Part shown: positions 46,096-56,069 of the stretch, piece after piece
How positions within the stretch are numbered: position 1 is the first letter of the stretch
How the letters are laid out: each line of letters begins with the position of its first letter
NCBI GenBank assembly: GCA_001567505.1
Contig: LLEU01000018.1
Location: forward strand, 39,774 to 103,773
Source: Acidobacteria bacterium OLB17
GTDB taxonomy: Bacteria > Acidobacteriota > Blastocatellia > Pyrinomonadales > Pyrinomonadaceae
Length of the DNA stretch: 64,000 nt
Reading direction: 5' to 3'
Position numbers and translations under genes: made by a program
The notes under the pieces: model-generated
Seen by the model: only the letters and a program-made list of their open reading frames with translations
The model's database searches: none
Told to the model about the DNA's origin: nothing

Positions 46096-47352
46096 TCAGC
46101 GATCTTGACTTGCCTTCAAAAGCGCTCGCCTGAGGACATCGAGGGCGGCTTGGCTCGTCCTCCAGCGGATAAGGTAGCGGTCGCCGGGAAGGAAAAACTT
46201 TCGTGACGCGACGCCGTTTGGCCCTGCATAGGCGATAAAAACGGTGCCGACGGGCTTCTCGTCGGTTCCGCCGTCCGGGCCGGCGATGCCCGTGATCGAG
46301 ATCGCGTGATCCGCACCCGACCTTTCGCGAATCCCTGCCGCCATCTCTTCTGCACATTCTGCGGAGACGGCGCCGAATTTATCCAGAGTTTCCTGACGAA
46401 CTCCCAGGAGCCGCACCTTTGCCTCGTAGGAATATGTGACAACGCCCTCGCCAAAGTATGCGGACGCGCCGGCAACTTCGGTGACCCGGCGAGCGACAAG
46501 GCCGCCCGTACAGCTTTCGGCAAGTGCGAGCGTCTCGGAGCGTTCGCGCAGGAGCCGGCCGATCACTTCCTCCATCGTTTCGCCATTCGTCGAGAACATC
46601 GCGATGCCGAATGCATCCGACAGTCTTCTTGCAAGCTCGTCCGCGTCGGCATCTGCCTCCTTGCGTGAATCGCGGCGAACGGAGACGTGCAGCTCGACCT
46701 CGGTCTTATTAAAAAGTATCGAGGTCGAGGCACGCTCGACCGAGTTATAGATCGGTGCCGCGATCTCATCGACGGCGGATTCGCCGAGGCCGACGATCTT
46801 CATCACGCGGCGTGCGACAAAGACGTCGCCCACAAGTTCCTTCAGGCGTGGAAGAACGAAGTCAGTGAACATCGGCTGGTTCTCACGCGGCGGGCCTGGC
46901 AGGATCGCGATCCGCTTGGCACCGAGTTCGAGAAGCATTCCGACGGCCGAGCCGCGAGGATTTTCGAGGATCTCCGCACCTTCGACGATGAATGCTTGCC
47001 GCTTATTTATCTCGGGCATCTTGCGGCCCCATCGCTGAAAACGCTCACGCAGGACGGCCTCGATCTCGTCGTGATAAACGAGTTCGCGGCCAAGTGCCTT
47101 TGCTGTCGAAACCCGCGTAATATCATCCTCGGTCGGCCCGAGCCCGCCCGTCGTGATGATAATGTCGGCGCGTTTCACGGCGTCGGCAACGGCCTCTTCG
47201 AGTCGTGCGCCGTCATCGCCGACGATCGTCTTCAACTGAACCTCGACGCCGATGTCGTTCAACTGTTCCGTTAGCCAAAGACTGTTCGTATCGACACGCG
47301 TCGGCCCCAAGAGTTCCGAACCGATCGCGATGATCTCTGCGGAGAGCTGCAT
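46096..47352 (-). CDS. cinA: CinA-family protein with NMN deamidase domain
   Basis: The 418-residue protein starts AEIIAIGSELLGPTRVDTNSLWL, the MoCF-like domain with its TTGGLGPTEDDITR motif. The C-terminal CinA domain has LALAESCTGGLVARRVTEV, VVTYSYEAKVRLLGV and SITGIAGPDGGTDEKPVGTVFIAY, with the NMN amidohydrolase residues. Members act as ADP-ribose pyrophosphatase and nicotinamide mononucleotide deamidase. It begins directly after the peptidase gene (TAAATG), so it belongs to the coaBC operon. Confidence 0.93.
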   Translation of the reverse strand: MQLSAEIIAIGSELLGPTRVDTNSLWLTEQLNDIGVEVQLKTIVGDDGARLEEAVADAVKRADIIITTGGLGPTEDDITRVSTAKALGRELVYHDEIEAVLRERFQRWGRKMPEINKRQAFIVEGAEILENPRGSAVGMLLELGAKRIAILPGPPRENQPMFTDFVLPRLKELVGDVFVARRVMKIVGLGESAVDEIAAPIYNSVERASTSILFNKTEVELHVSVRRDSRKEADADADELARRLSDAFGIAMFSTNGETMEEVIGRLLRERSETLALAESCTGGLVARRVTEVAGASAYFGEGVVTYSYEAKVRLLGVRQETLDKFGAVSAECAEEMAAGIRERSGADHAISITGIAGPDGGTDEKPVGTVFIAYAGPNGVASRKFFLPGDRYLIRWRTSQAALDVLRRALLKASQDR

Positions 47353-48471
47353 TTAGTCCTTGTAGATCTTGACGACGGGCTTTCCGTCCTTGTCGATGTA
47401 CGCACGGTACATTCCTTCGCTGTTGAACGAGATCGCCATATTCCCGAATTTGTCCATCGCGATCACGCCGCCGTCACCGCCCGCGTTCTGGAGTTTTGTG
47501 TGGATCACGAGATCGGCCGCGGCCTGGATCGGCATCGCGCGATATTCCATCAGGGACGAGATATCTCTTGCAACGCCGAGACGGATAAAATACTCGCCCC
47601 AGCCTGTTCCCGAAACGCCGCAGGTCGCGTTATTCGCATACGTTCCCGCACCGATGATCGGCGAATCGCCGACACGGCCGAACTTCTTATTCGTCATTCC
47701 GCCGGTCGAAGTGCCCGCAGCGATATTGCCGTACTTGTCGAGTGCGACGGCACCGACCGTCCCGAAGCGATTCTGCGGTTCCTGCGACGCCGGCATTTCG
47801 GCGACCGAAGGCTTTGCAGGCGGAGCGGCCGGTTTCTCGCCCGCATCCTTTTTCTTCTTCTCCTCTTCCTCTTTCTTTACCCGCTGCAGCGAATCCCAAC
47901 GCGATTGCGTGAAAAAGTATTTTTCATCGACAAGCTCAACGCCCTGTTCCTTTGCGAACTTCTCGGCCCCGTCGCCGATCATCATTACGTGCGGCGACTT
48001 TTCCATTACTGCGCGTGCGAGCGTGATCGGATTCTTGACGTGATGAACGCCCGCGACCGCTCCTGCGGAGAGGTCCTTGCCGTTCATTATCGAAGCATCG
48101 AGTTCGTTCTTGCCGTCAGCATTAAAGACCGCGCCTTTGCCTGCGTTAAAGAGCGGATCGTCTTCCATCATTCGGATGGCGATCTCGACCGCATCAAGGC
48201 TCGTCTTGCCTTCCTGCAACGCCTTGTAACCCGCCATCACGACCTCGGCCAGTTTGTCGCGATACTGCTTTTCCCTCTCGGGCGACAAGCTGCCGCGGCG
48301 GATCACGCCGGCGCCGCCGTGGATGATAAAACCGATGCGCGGCGACTGCGGCCCCTGAAGCTGCTTGATCTCGGGTTTCGCGGCCTTCTGCGCGATTCCT
48401 GCTACCGGGAATATGAAAAATGCCGCGATCAACACGGCGGCCACCGGCCGCATAAGAATCTCTATCTTCAT
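47353..48471 (-). CDS. Secreted isoaspartyl peptidase / L-asparaginase (Ntn-hydrolase)
   Basis: The 372-residue protein starts at the ATG at 48471 (ATGA overlap) with a signal peptide (PVAAVLIAAFFIFPVAGIA). It shows FIIHGGAGVIRRG, MEDDPLFNAGKGAVFNADGKNELDASIM, and the catalytic Thr in FGTVGAVALDKYGNIAAGTSTGGMTNKKFGRVGDSPIIGAGTYA. Autocleavage before that Thr would give two chains. A Lys/Glu-rich linker of about 40 residues (KKEEEEKKKKDAGEKPA) lies just before the cleavage site. The enzyme acts on isoaspartyl dipeptides or asparagine, here probably in the periplasm. Confidence 0.92.
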   Translation of the reverse strand: MKIEILMRPVAAVLIAAFFIFPVAGIAQKAAKPEIKQLQGPQSPRIGFIIHGGAGVIRRGSLSPEREKQYRDKLAEVVMAGYKALQEGKTSLDAVEIAIRMMEDDPLFNAGKGAVFNADGKNELDASIMNGKDLSAGAVAGVHHVKNPITLARAVMEKSPHVMMIGDGAEKFAKEQGVELVDEKYFFTQSRWDSLQRVKKEEEEKKKKDAGEKPAAPPAKPSVAEMPASQEPQNRFGTVGAVALDKYGNIAAGTSTGGMTNKKFGRVGDSPIIGAGTYANNATCGVSGTGWGEYFIRLGVARDISSLMEYRAMPIQAAADLVIHTKLQNAGGDGGVIAMDKFGNMAISFNSEGMYRAYIDKDGKPVVKIYKD

Positions 48472-49412
48472 TCCGCTTTTCTCCCTTTGAGCGCGTTCAA
48501 ATGGTCGCGCACGATCTTCATATCTTCCCACGTCTCGCGTTTCTTGCTCGGATCGCGAAGCAGGTACGCGGGATGGAACGTCGGCATTACCTTTACGCCG
48601 TAATAGTCGTGAAATCTGCCGCGAAGTTTCCCTATCGGCACGTTCGTCTCAAGCAGATTTTGAGCGGCCGTCGCACCGAGAACGACGATCACCTTCGGGC
48701 GGACGACCGAGATCTCGCGAAGCAGGAACGGTTTGCACGCGGCGGTCTCGTCCGATTCCGGCGCACGGTTCTTCGGCGGGCGGCAGCGGTTGATGTTCCC
48801 GATAAAAACGTCCTTTCGTTCAAGCCCGATGCTCTCGATGATCTTCGTCAAAAGCTGGCCCGCACGCCCGACAAAAGGTTCGCCCAGTTTGTCCTCATCC
48901 GCACCCGGAGCTTCGCCGACGAACATCAGCTCGGCCTTCCGGTTCCCTGTGGAATTGACCACCTGCATTCGCCCAAGCGTCGAAAGCTTGCAACGCGAAC
49001 AATCCGGCCCGATATCGGCACGGATCTGCTCGAGCGTCTCGTCTGAGGTCGGAATCCCGCTGCCCGACTGATCCGTCGCGGCCTGCTGAGTTGGCATCTT
49101 TTGTGTCAGATCTCCTTTCGGTGCATTCACCTTGCGCGATTCGGGACGCGGGCCGAGCGTCGGGAGGCCGGCAAGCCGCGCACCTGCCTTCGGCCTCTCC
49201 TTTGCCGGAGTTTCAAAACTGATCGGCTTGAAATGCGGCGGCGGCACGGCCTCTTGCCTTTCGGCAGGAGCGGGAATGACATTTTCCACCGTCGTCGTAC
49301 GCTCTAACGCGCCAATGTCCGCGGCAGCGTATTCGACGCCGAGCTCCCGAAAGAATCTCAGGTACTCGCGAACTTCGCTTGCGGCGATCTGGAGTGCGTC
49401 CGTGCTGCCCAT
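48468..49412 (-). CDS. Family 4 uracil-DNA glycosylase
   Basis: The 314-residue protein has a family-4 uracil-DNA glycosylase domain in the last 190 residues: four Fe-S Cys including C-x2-C in CSRCKL, the GEAPGADEDKLGEPFVGRAGQLL active-site motif, NINRCRPPKNRAPESDE, and HPAYLLRDPSKK. The N-terminal 130 residues are low-complexity and Pro/Ala-rich, an extension seen in this clade. It removes uracil from DNA. The start ATG at 49412 overlaps the coaBC stop by one base (TAATG). Confidence 0.93.
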   Translation of the reverse strand: MGSTDALQIAASEVREYLRFFRELGVEYAAADIGALERTTTVENVIPAPAERQEAVPPPHFKPISFETPAKERPKAGARLAGLPTLGPRPESRKVNAPKGDLTQKMPTQQAATDQSGSGIPTSDETLEQIRADIGPDCSRCKLSTLGRMQVVNSTGNRKAELMFVGEAPGADEDKLGEPFVGRAGQLLTKIIESIGLERKDVFIGNINRCRPPKNRAPESDETAACKPFLLREISVVRPKVIVVLGATAAQNLLETNVPIGKLRGRFHDYYGVKVMPTFHPAYLLRDPSKKRETWEDMKIVRDHLNALKGRKAE

Positions 49413-50626
49413 TATTTGAGCTCCCCGCGAAATCGCTTTATCGCATCGCAAACGCGATCCGCGACCACACGTTTAGGCATTACAGGAAAGTCCTCGGTGT
49501 CGCTCGCGGTCAGGATCGAGACGATATTCGTGTCGGCATTGAAGCCTGCACCGGGCTTTGAGACATCGTTCGCGACGACAATATCGAGCTTCTTTTTCTC
49601 CAATTTTGAGCGTGCGAACTCGACAACATCATTCGTCTCGGCGGCAAACCCGACGACGATCAGGCGGCCGTGCCTTTTCGAGGCGACCTCGCCGAGAATG
49701 TCGGGCGTCTTCTTGAGTTCGAGAGTGAGCGTGTCGCGGCCGTCCTTCTTTATCTTTGCGTCGGCCGCGTTCGCAGGCGCATAATCCGCGACCGCGGCCG
49801 CACCGACAAAGACAGTCGCATTCGGCAGTTCATCCATCACCGCCTTGTGCATATCGGCGGCCGAAACCGCCCTGATCACTTTGACGCTGTTCGGCGGTTC
49901 GACGCTCGTTACGCCGGCGACGACCGTCACATCCGCGCCTCTTGCGGCCGCAGCCTCGGCCATCGCGAATCCCATTTTCCCCGACGAATGATTCGAGATG
50001 AACCGAACCGGATCGATCGCCTCGCGAGTGCCCCCGACCGTTATCAGGAATCGCTCGCCGGCGAGATCCGTTGATGTGGTTCCGCGTGCCGACAAAAGAT
50101 CGAGTGCCTGACGCACGATATTCTCGACATCTTCGAGTTTTCCGGTCCCGACCGTCTTGCATGCAAGCTCGCCGACGACCGGCTCAACGAACTTCACGCC
50201 GTCCGATCTTAGCTGGGCGATGTTTCGCTGAGTTGCGGGCTGTTCCCACATCGTCGTGTTCATCGCCGGAGCGATCAGGACGGGAGCCATCGAGGCAAGA
50301 TAGGTCGAGGTCAGAAAATCGTCAGCGACGCCGCTCGCAAATTTCGCGATGATATTCGCGGTCGCGGGCACGATCAAAAGCAGGTCGATCCCTTGCGAGA
50401 AATTGATGTGCGCGATCGGATCGGGATTCTCCGGATCGTAGTCATCAACGATCACGTGCGAATCCGTCAACGCCCTGAAGGTGAGCGGCCGGACGAACTC
50501 CGTCGCGTGCCGCGTCATCGCAACCCGCACTTCGCAGCCTGCCTTTTGCAGCTGCCGCATTACCTCGACCGCTTTATATGCAGCGATGCCGCCCGTAACG
50601 CCTAAACCGATCTTGTACCTGGCCAT
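49412..50626 (-). CDS. coaBC: Bifunctional phosphopantothenoylcysteine decarboxylase / phosphopantothenate-cysteine ligase
   Basis: The 404-residue protein makes 4-phosphopantetheine in coenzyme A synthesis. The N-terminal flavoprotein decarboxylase has IGLGVTGGIAAYKAVEVMRQL, PATANIIAKFASGVADD and APAMNTTMW with the catalytic His region. The C-terminal ligase has LITVGGTREAIDPVRFISNHSSGKMGFAMAEAA and AAVADYAPA. The ATG at 50626 is the conserved start; the frame extends upstream without support. It leads an operon with udg, the peptidase and cinA, all with overlapping ends. Confidence 0.96.
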   Translation of the reverse strand: MARYKIGLGVTGGIAAYKAVEVMRQLQKAGCEVRVAMTRHATEFVRPLTFRALTDSHVIVDDYDPENPDPIAHINFSQGIDLLLIVPATANIIAKFASGVADDFLTSTYLASMAPVLIAPAMNTTMWEQPATQRNIAQLRSDGVKFVEPVVGELACKTVGTGKLEDVENIVRQALDLLSARGTTSTDLAGERFLITVGGTREAIDPVRFISNHSSGKMGFAMAEAAAARGADVTVVAGVTSVEPPNSVKVIRAVSAADMHKAVMDELPNATVFVGAAAVADYAPANAADAKIKKDGRDTLTLELKKTPDILGEVASKRHGRLIVVGFAAETNDVVEFARSKLEKKKLDIVVANDVSKPGAGFNADTNIVSILTASDTEDFPVMPKRVVADRVCDAIKRFRGELK

Positions 50627-50729
50627 AAAATGGATATTCGCGTTCGTTTCGGATTTTACCACGAGAGCGACGCGGGCGAAATTTGCCGGTGGCGCTCGCA
50701 CGACGGCCGATTGTGATAGATTCGTCCAT

Positions 50730-51290
50730 ATGGCCGCAAAAGCTCCTGACGACTCCGCACGACCTCAACTTCTCGCTTCCGAAACGATCTACGAAGGCCG
50801 GGTTTTCGACATTACGCTCGACTCGATACGCGAAGGCCCGCTCGAATACACGCGCGAGATCATTCGGCATAAAGGAAGCGCGGTGATAATCCCGATCTTC
50901 GACGACGGCCGGATCGCTCTCGTGCGGCAATACCGGCACGCGGCCCGCGAGTTCCTGCTTGAACTGCCCGCAGGCACATTAAATAACGGTGAAGATCCGC
51001 TCGAAGGCGCACGCCGCGAGCTTGAAGAAGAGATCGGCGTTACTGCCGAAAACATCGATAAGCTCTGCGAGTTTTACGTCTCGCCGGGCTTTTTGACCGA
51101 GAAAATGCATCTTTTCGCGGCCCGCGGCCTGACCGCGACCGCGCAGAACCTCGATGCGGACGAGGTCCTCTCGATCGAGTACCACACGCTCGACGATCTC
51201 TCGCAAATGGCCCGCGACGGCCGTATTCAGGACGCTAAAACGCTCGTCGGTATCTCGATCCTTGCCGCCGGTACGAGCGTCACGAAGTAG
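50730..51290 (+). CDS. Nudix hydrolase, ADP-ribose pyrophosphatase-like
   Basis: The 186-residue protein contains the Nudix box GTLNNGEDPLEGARRELEEEIGV with its G-x5-E-x7-RELxEEIG pattern, preceded by ALVRQYRHAAREFLLELPAG, typical of the ADP-ribose pyrophosphatase (NudF) subgroup. It hydrolyses ADP-ribose or another nucleoside diphosphate derivative. It is divergent from coaBC, with 104 bases between the starts. Confidence 0.92.
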   Translation: MAAKAPDDSARPQLLASETIYEGRVFDITLDSIREGPLEYTREIIRHKGSAVIIPIFDDGRIALVRQYRHAAREFLLELPAGTLNNGEDPLEGARRELEEEIGVTAENIDKLCEFYVSPGFLTEKMHLFAARGLTATAQNLDADEVLSIEYHTLDDLSQMARDGRIQDAKTLVGISILAAGTSVTK

Positions 51291-51348
51291 AAATGTCGGA
51301 TTTTCGGGCTCTCGCCCCTTCCATCGCCCGAATTCGGCCTTTTGAGAC

Positions 51349-51377
51349 TTGACCGACATACCTTGTTTCGATATCCT
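51349..51377 (+). promoter_or_regulatory. Sigma70 promoter of rplM-rpsI
   Basis: TTGACC (51349-51354) and TATCCT (51372-51377) are 17 bases apart, 45 bases before the rplM ATG. Confidence 0.75.
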
Positions 51378-51421
51378 GTTTGTTCGCATTTTTGCGGATA
51401 ACGCTAATAGTGTGTGTTGTT

Positions 51422-51856
51422 ATGAGTACTTATTTTCCAAGCGGAAAGGAATTGGCTAACGGCCGGAAATGGTTCGTCGTCGATGCCAAGGGCAAAACGG
51501 TCGGAAGGCTTGCAACCGAGGTTGCACGCATCCTTTCGGGCAAGAACAATCCGGCATGGACGCCCTTTATGGATATGGGCGACCACTGCGTAGTCGTGAA
51601 CGCCAGGCACGCGATCTTCAAGGGATCGAAAAATGACCAAAAGGTCTATCGCCACCACACGCTTTTCCCGGGCGGCCTTCGCGAGGTCTCCGTCAAGGAT
51701 ATGTTCGAGAAACATCCGGAACGCGTGATCGAATTGGCCGTCAAGGGAATGCTCCCGAAAACCAAGCTCGGCCGTGCAATGGCAAAGAAATTAAAGGTTT
51801 ACGCCGATGCGGAACACCGCCATACGGCACAAAAACCGGAGGCGATCAACATCTAA
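51422..51856 (+). CDS. rplM: 50S ribosomal protein L13
   Basis: The 144-residue protein shows [30 protein letters not shown] near the start, [26 protein letters not shown] and [27 protein letters not shown], all L13 signatures. It binds 23S rRNA early in 50S assembly. It is linked to rpsI, which starts 46 bases downstream, the universal bacterial L13-S9 pairing. Confidence 0.98.
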   Translation: MSTYFPSGKELANGRKWFVVDAKGKTVGRLATEVARILSGKNNPAWTPFMDMGDHCVVVNARHAIFKGSKNDQKVYRHHTLFPGGLREVSVKDMFEKHPERVIELAVKGMLPKTKLGRAMAKKLKVYADAEHRHTAQKPEAINI

Positions 51857-51902
51857 TTGCTCAAAGCCCGCGTAGGGCTTTTAGTTCTGAGACCTAGTTT
51901 TT

Positions 51903-52295
51903 ATGGCAGATATTCAGTATTACGGCACCGGCCGACGAAAGACCTCGACCGCCCGCGTGTACCTTCGCCCCGGTTCGGGCGCGATCACCGTCAACAAACG
52001 CGATTTCAACACCTATTTCCCGAACGAAGCGCTTCAGATGATCATCCGCCAGCCGCTTCGCCTTACGGAAACCGTCGAGAAATTCGACATTCTGGTAAAT
52101 GTTGACGGCGGCGGCACTGCCGGACAAGCAGGCGCGGTTCGCCACGGCATCACGCGTGCACTCATCGAGTTCAACTCCGACCTTCGCCCGACATTGAAGA
52201 AGGCAGGACTGATCACTCGTGACCCGCGCAAGAAAGAGCGTAAGAAATACGGTCAGAAGGGTGCTCGTAAGAGATTCCAGTTCTCGAAACGTTAA
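51903..52295 (+). CDS. rpsI: 30S ribosomal protein S9
   Basis: The 130-residue protein starts [30 protein letters not shown] and ends with the [18 protein letters not shown] tail, whose C-terminal Lys/Arg contacts P-site tRNA. It is the second gene of the L13-S9 operon. Confidence 0.98.
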   Translation: MADIQYYGTGRRKTSTARVYLRPGSGAITVNKRDFNTYFPNEALQMIIRQPLRLTETVEKFDILVNVDGGGTAGQAGAVRHGITRALIEFNSDLRPTLKKAGLITRDPRKKERKKYGQKGARKRFQFSKR

Positions 52296-52380
52296 TCGTT
52301 CATCGCCGCGGGGCAAGGCCTTCCGGAACCGACCGACAGGCTTTGCTCAGTTTGCGATCGACATTTTTCTATATTCCATT

Positions 52381-52414
52381 GCGGCCGTTCTTTGGTTAAC
52401 AACACAACGGCCGC
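52381..52414 (+). promoter_or_regulatory. rpsB leader hairpin, candidate autoregulatory element
   Basis: A perfect 9-bp stem (GCGGCCGTT at 52381-52389 with AACGGCCGC at 52406-52414) with a 16-base loop lies 28 bases before the rpsB start and 14 bases before its ribosome site. No T run follows, so it is not a terminator. A TATATT at 52370-52375 could be the -10 box. Ribosomal protein S2 leaders that bind S2 are known in several phyla; this could be an equivalent. Confidence 0.45.
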
Positions 52415-52442
52415 GAGTACAAAAACCAAGGAGAATACAGTT

Positions 52443-53387
<945 letters not shown>

Positions 53388-53406
53388 AGTAGAACACACT
53401 TTTTTC

Positions 53407-53455
53407 AGGCGTAGCTTTTTCAGGCCGGAACGGCAAAATTGGCTACGCCTTTTTG
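53407..53455 (+). terminator. Terminator after rpsB
   Basis: A 9-bp stem (AGGCGTAGC at 53407-53415 with GCTACGCCT at 53442-53450) with an inner GGCCGG-like bulge is followed by TTTTT. It separates rpsB from tsf. Confidence 0.8.
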
Positions 53456-53477
53456 TAAGAGTTTTTATATATTTTCA

Positions 53478-53500
53478 GCGAATGCACCCAGGGCATTCGC
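53478..53500 (+). promoter_or_regulatory. Hairpin in the tsf leader
   Basis: GCGAATGC (53478-53485) pairs with GCATTCGC (53493-53500) around a seven-base loop, 27 bases before the tsf ATG. The T-rich stretch TTTTTATATATTTT just upstream could contain a -10 box for a separate tsf promoter. Confidence 0.4.
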
Positions 53501-53526
53501 GAACGGACCCTGAGATTGGAGTTTTT

Positions 53527-55001
<1,475 letters not shown>

Positions 55002-55005
<4 letters not shown>

Positions 55006-55562
55006 GCGTACAAGACGTCACAAATGAGACCGGGCCGAAGATGGCGTCGGTCGTGGAAGATTTTAAACGCAAACTCTCGAACGTCCGCACGGGACGTGCG
55101 ACCGTCGGCCTGCTTGATTCCGTCAGCGTTGATTATTACGGCACACCGACGCCGCTCAACCAGATGGCATCCGTTGCCGTGCCCGAGCCGCAGCTTATTA
55201 CCGTGCAGCCCTGGGATATGTCGCAGCTCGGGGCCGTAGAAAAGGCCATCATTGCCGCGAACCTCGGGCTCAACCCGTCAAACGACGGCAAGATGATCCG
55301 CCTTCCCGTCCCGCCGCTCAACGAAGAACGCCGTAAACAGCTTGCAAAGCATGTGCACGAGATCGCGGAAGAACATCGCATCGCGATCCGGAATGCGCGG
55401 CATTCAGCCAATGACGCCCTTAAGAAACTCGCAAAAGATAAAGCGATCTCTGAGGATGACGAACGCGGCGGCCTCGACGACGTTCAGAAACTCACGAACA
55501 GCTACATCGGCAAGATCGATGAACTCGCCAAGGGCAAAGAAGCCGAGATAATGACCGTCTAG
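55002..55562 (+). CDS. frr: Ribosome recycling factor
   Basis: The 186-residue protein splits post-termination ribosomes with EF-G. Signatures are [87 protein letters not shown] and the C-terminal helix [23 protein letters not shown]. It is translationally coupled to pyrH through an ATGA overlap. Confidence 0.98.
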
Positions 55563-55587
55563 CGCAAAGGCCGAAATCGCGGCGCCG

Positions 55588-56022
55588 CTAATTGGCTTTC
55601 TGTTTGTCTGCGGCAAGCTGCTTTTCAAGCTCATCGCGAAACTCGCGGCAGACCTTTGCGAGGTCCTGCGTGTTAGAGTTCCCTTGTGCCTTGCTGTCCT
55701 CGATAGCCTTTTTAATGCCTTCCTTTATTTGGCCTAGCACAACGGCCTTAGCAGCGCGCGTGACGAAGTTATCGTCTTTGCTGTTCGTCTCGCGATCGAT
55801 GATGTCGATCGCCTCGTCGCATTCTGCAACGCCGCTTGTTGCACTCGACGTCGTTGCCGGGCTCGCCTCGGGGGCAGAACCATTCTGAGGCTTGCTGCTT
55901 GTGGGCGTTTCTTTGCTGCTTGTGGGCGTTTCTTTGCTGCTTAGTGGATTAAGCCTCCCGCAGCCGAGTACGACAAGGAGAAGAGCCAGTATCGCAGCGA
56001 TCGTAAATCTGTTTCGTTTCAT
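55588..56022 (-). CDS. Lipoprotein, function unknown
   Basis: The 144-residue protein starts at the ATG at 56022 with a lipoprotein signal peptide (FTIAAILALLLVVLGC). After the Cys comes a Ser/Thr/Pro linker with a repeated SSKETPT heptad and then a helical domain with Cys residues (CDEAIDIIDRETNSKDDNFVTRAAKAVVLGQIKEGIKKAIED, VCREFRDELEKQLAADK). No family is recognised. It lies between frr (convergent) and the helicase gene upstream in the same direction. Confidence 0.7.
   Translation of the reverse strand: MKRNRFTIAAILALLLVVLGCGRLNPLSSKETPTSSKETPTSSKPQNGSAPEASPATTSSATSGVAECDEAIDIIDRETNSKDDNFVTRAAKAVVLGQIKEGIKKAIEDSKAQGNSNTQDLAKVCREFRDELEKQLAADKQKAN
55901..55942. repeat. 21-base tandem repeat inside the lipoprotein linker
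   Basis: Two perfect copies of a 21-base unit (55901-55921 and 55922-55942) encode the SSKETPT heptad. A partial third copy follows. Copy number is likely to vary between strains. Confidence 0.9.
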
Positions 56023-56069
56023 AAAAAATACGGCGGCCGAAACCGCCTTCATCGAGAATGGACGGCATC

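Noticed and set aside
45945..46133. 62-codon frame between two genes
   Set aside because: It has no ribosome site, overlaps cinA on the other strand and resembles no family.
55901..55942. The 21-base repeat as a regulatory element
   Set aside because: It is in frame inside the lipoprotein gene and encodes the linker heptad.
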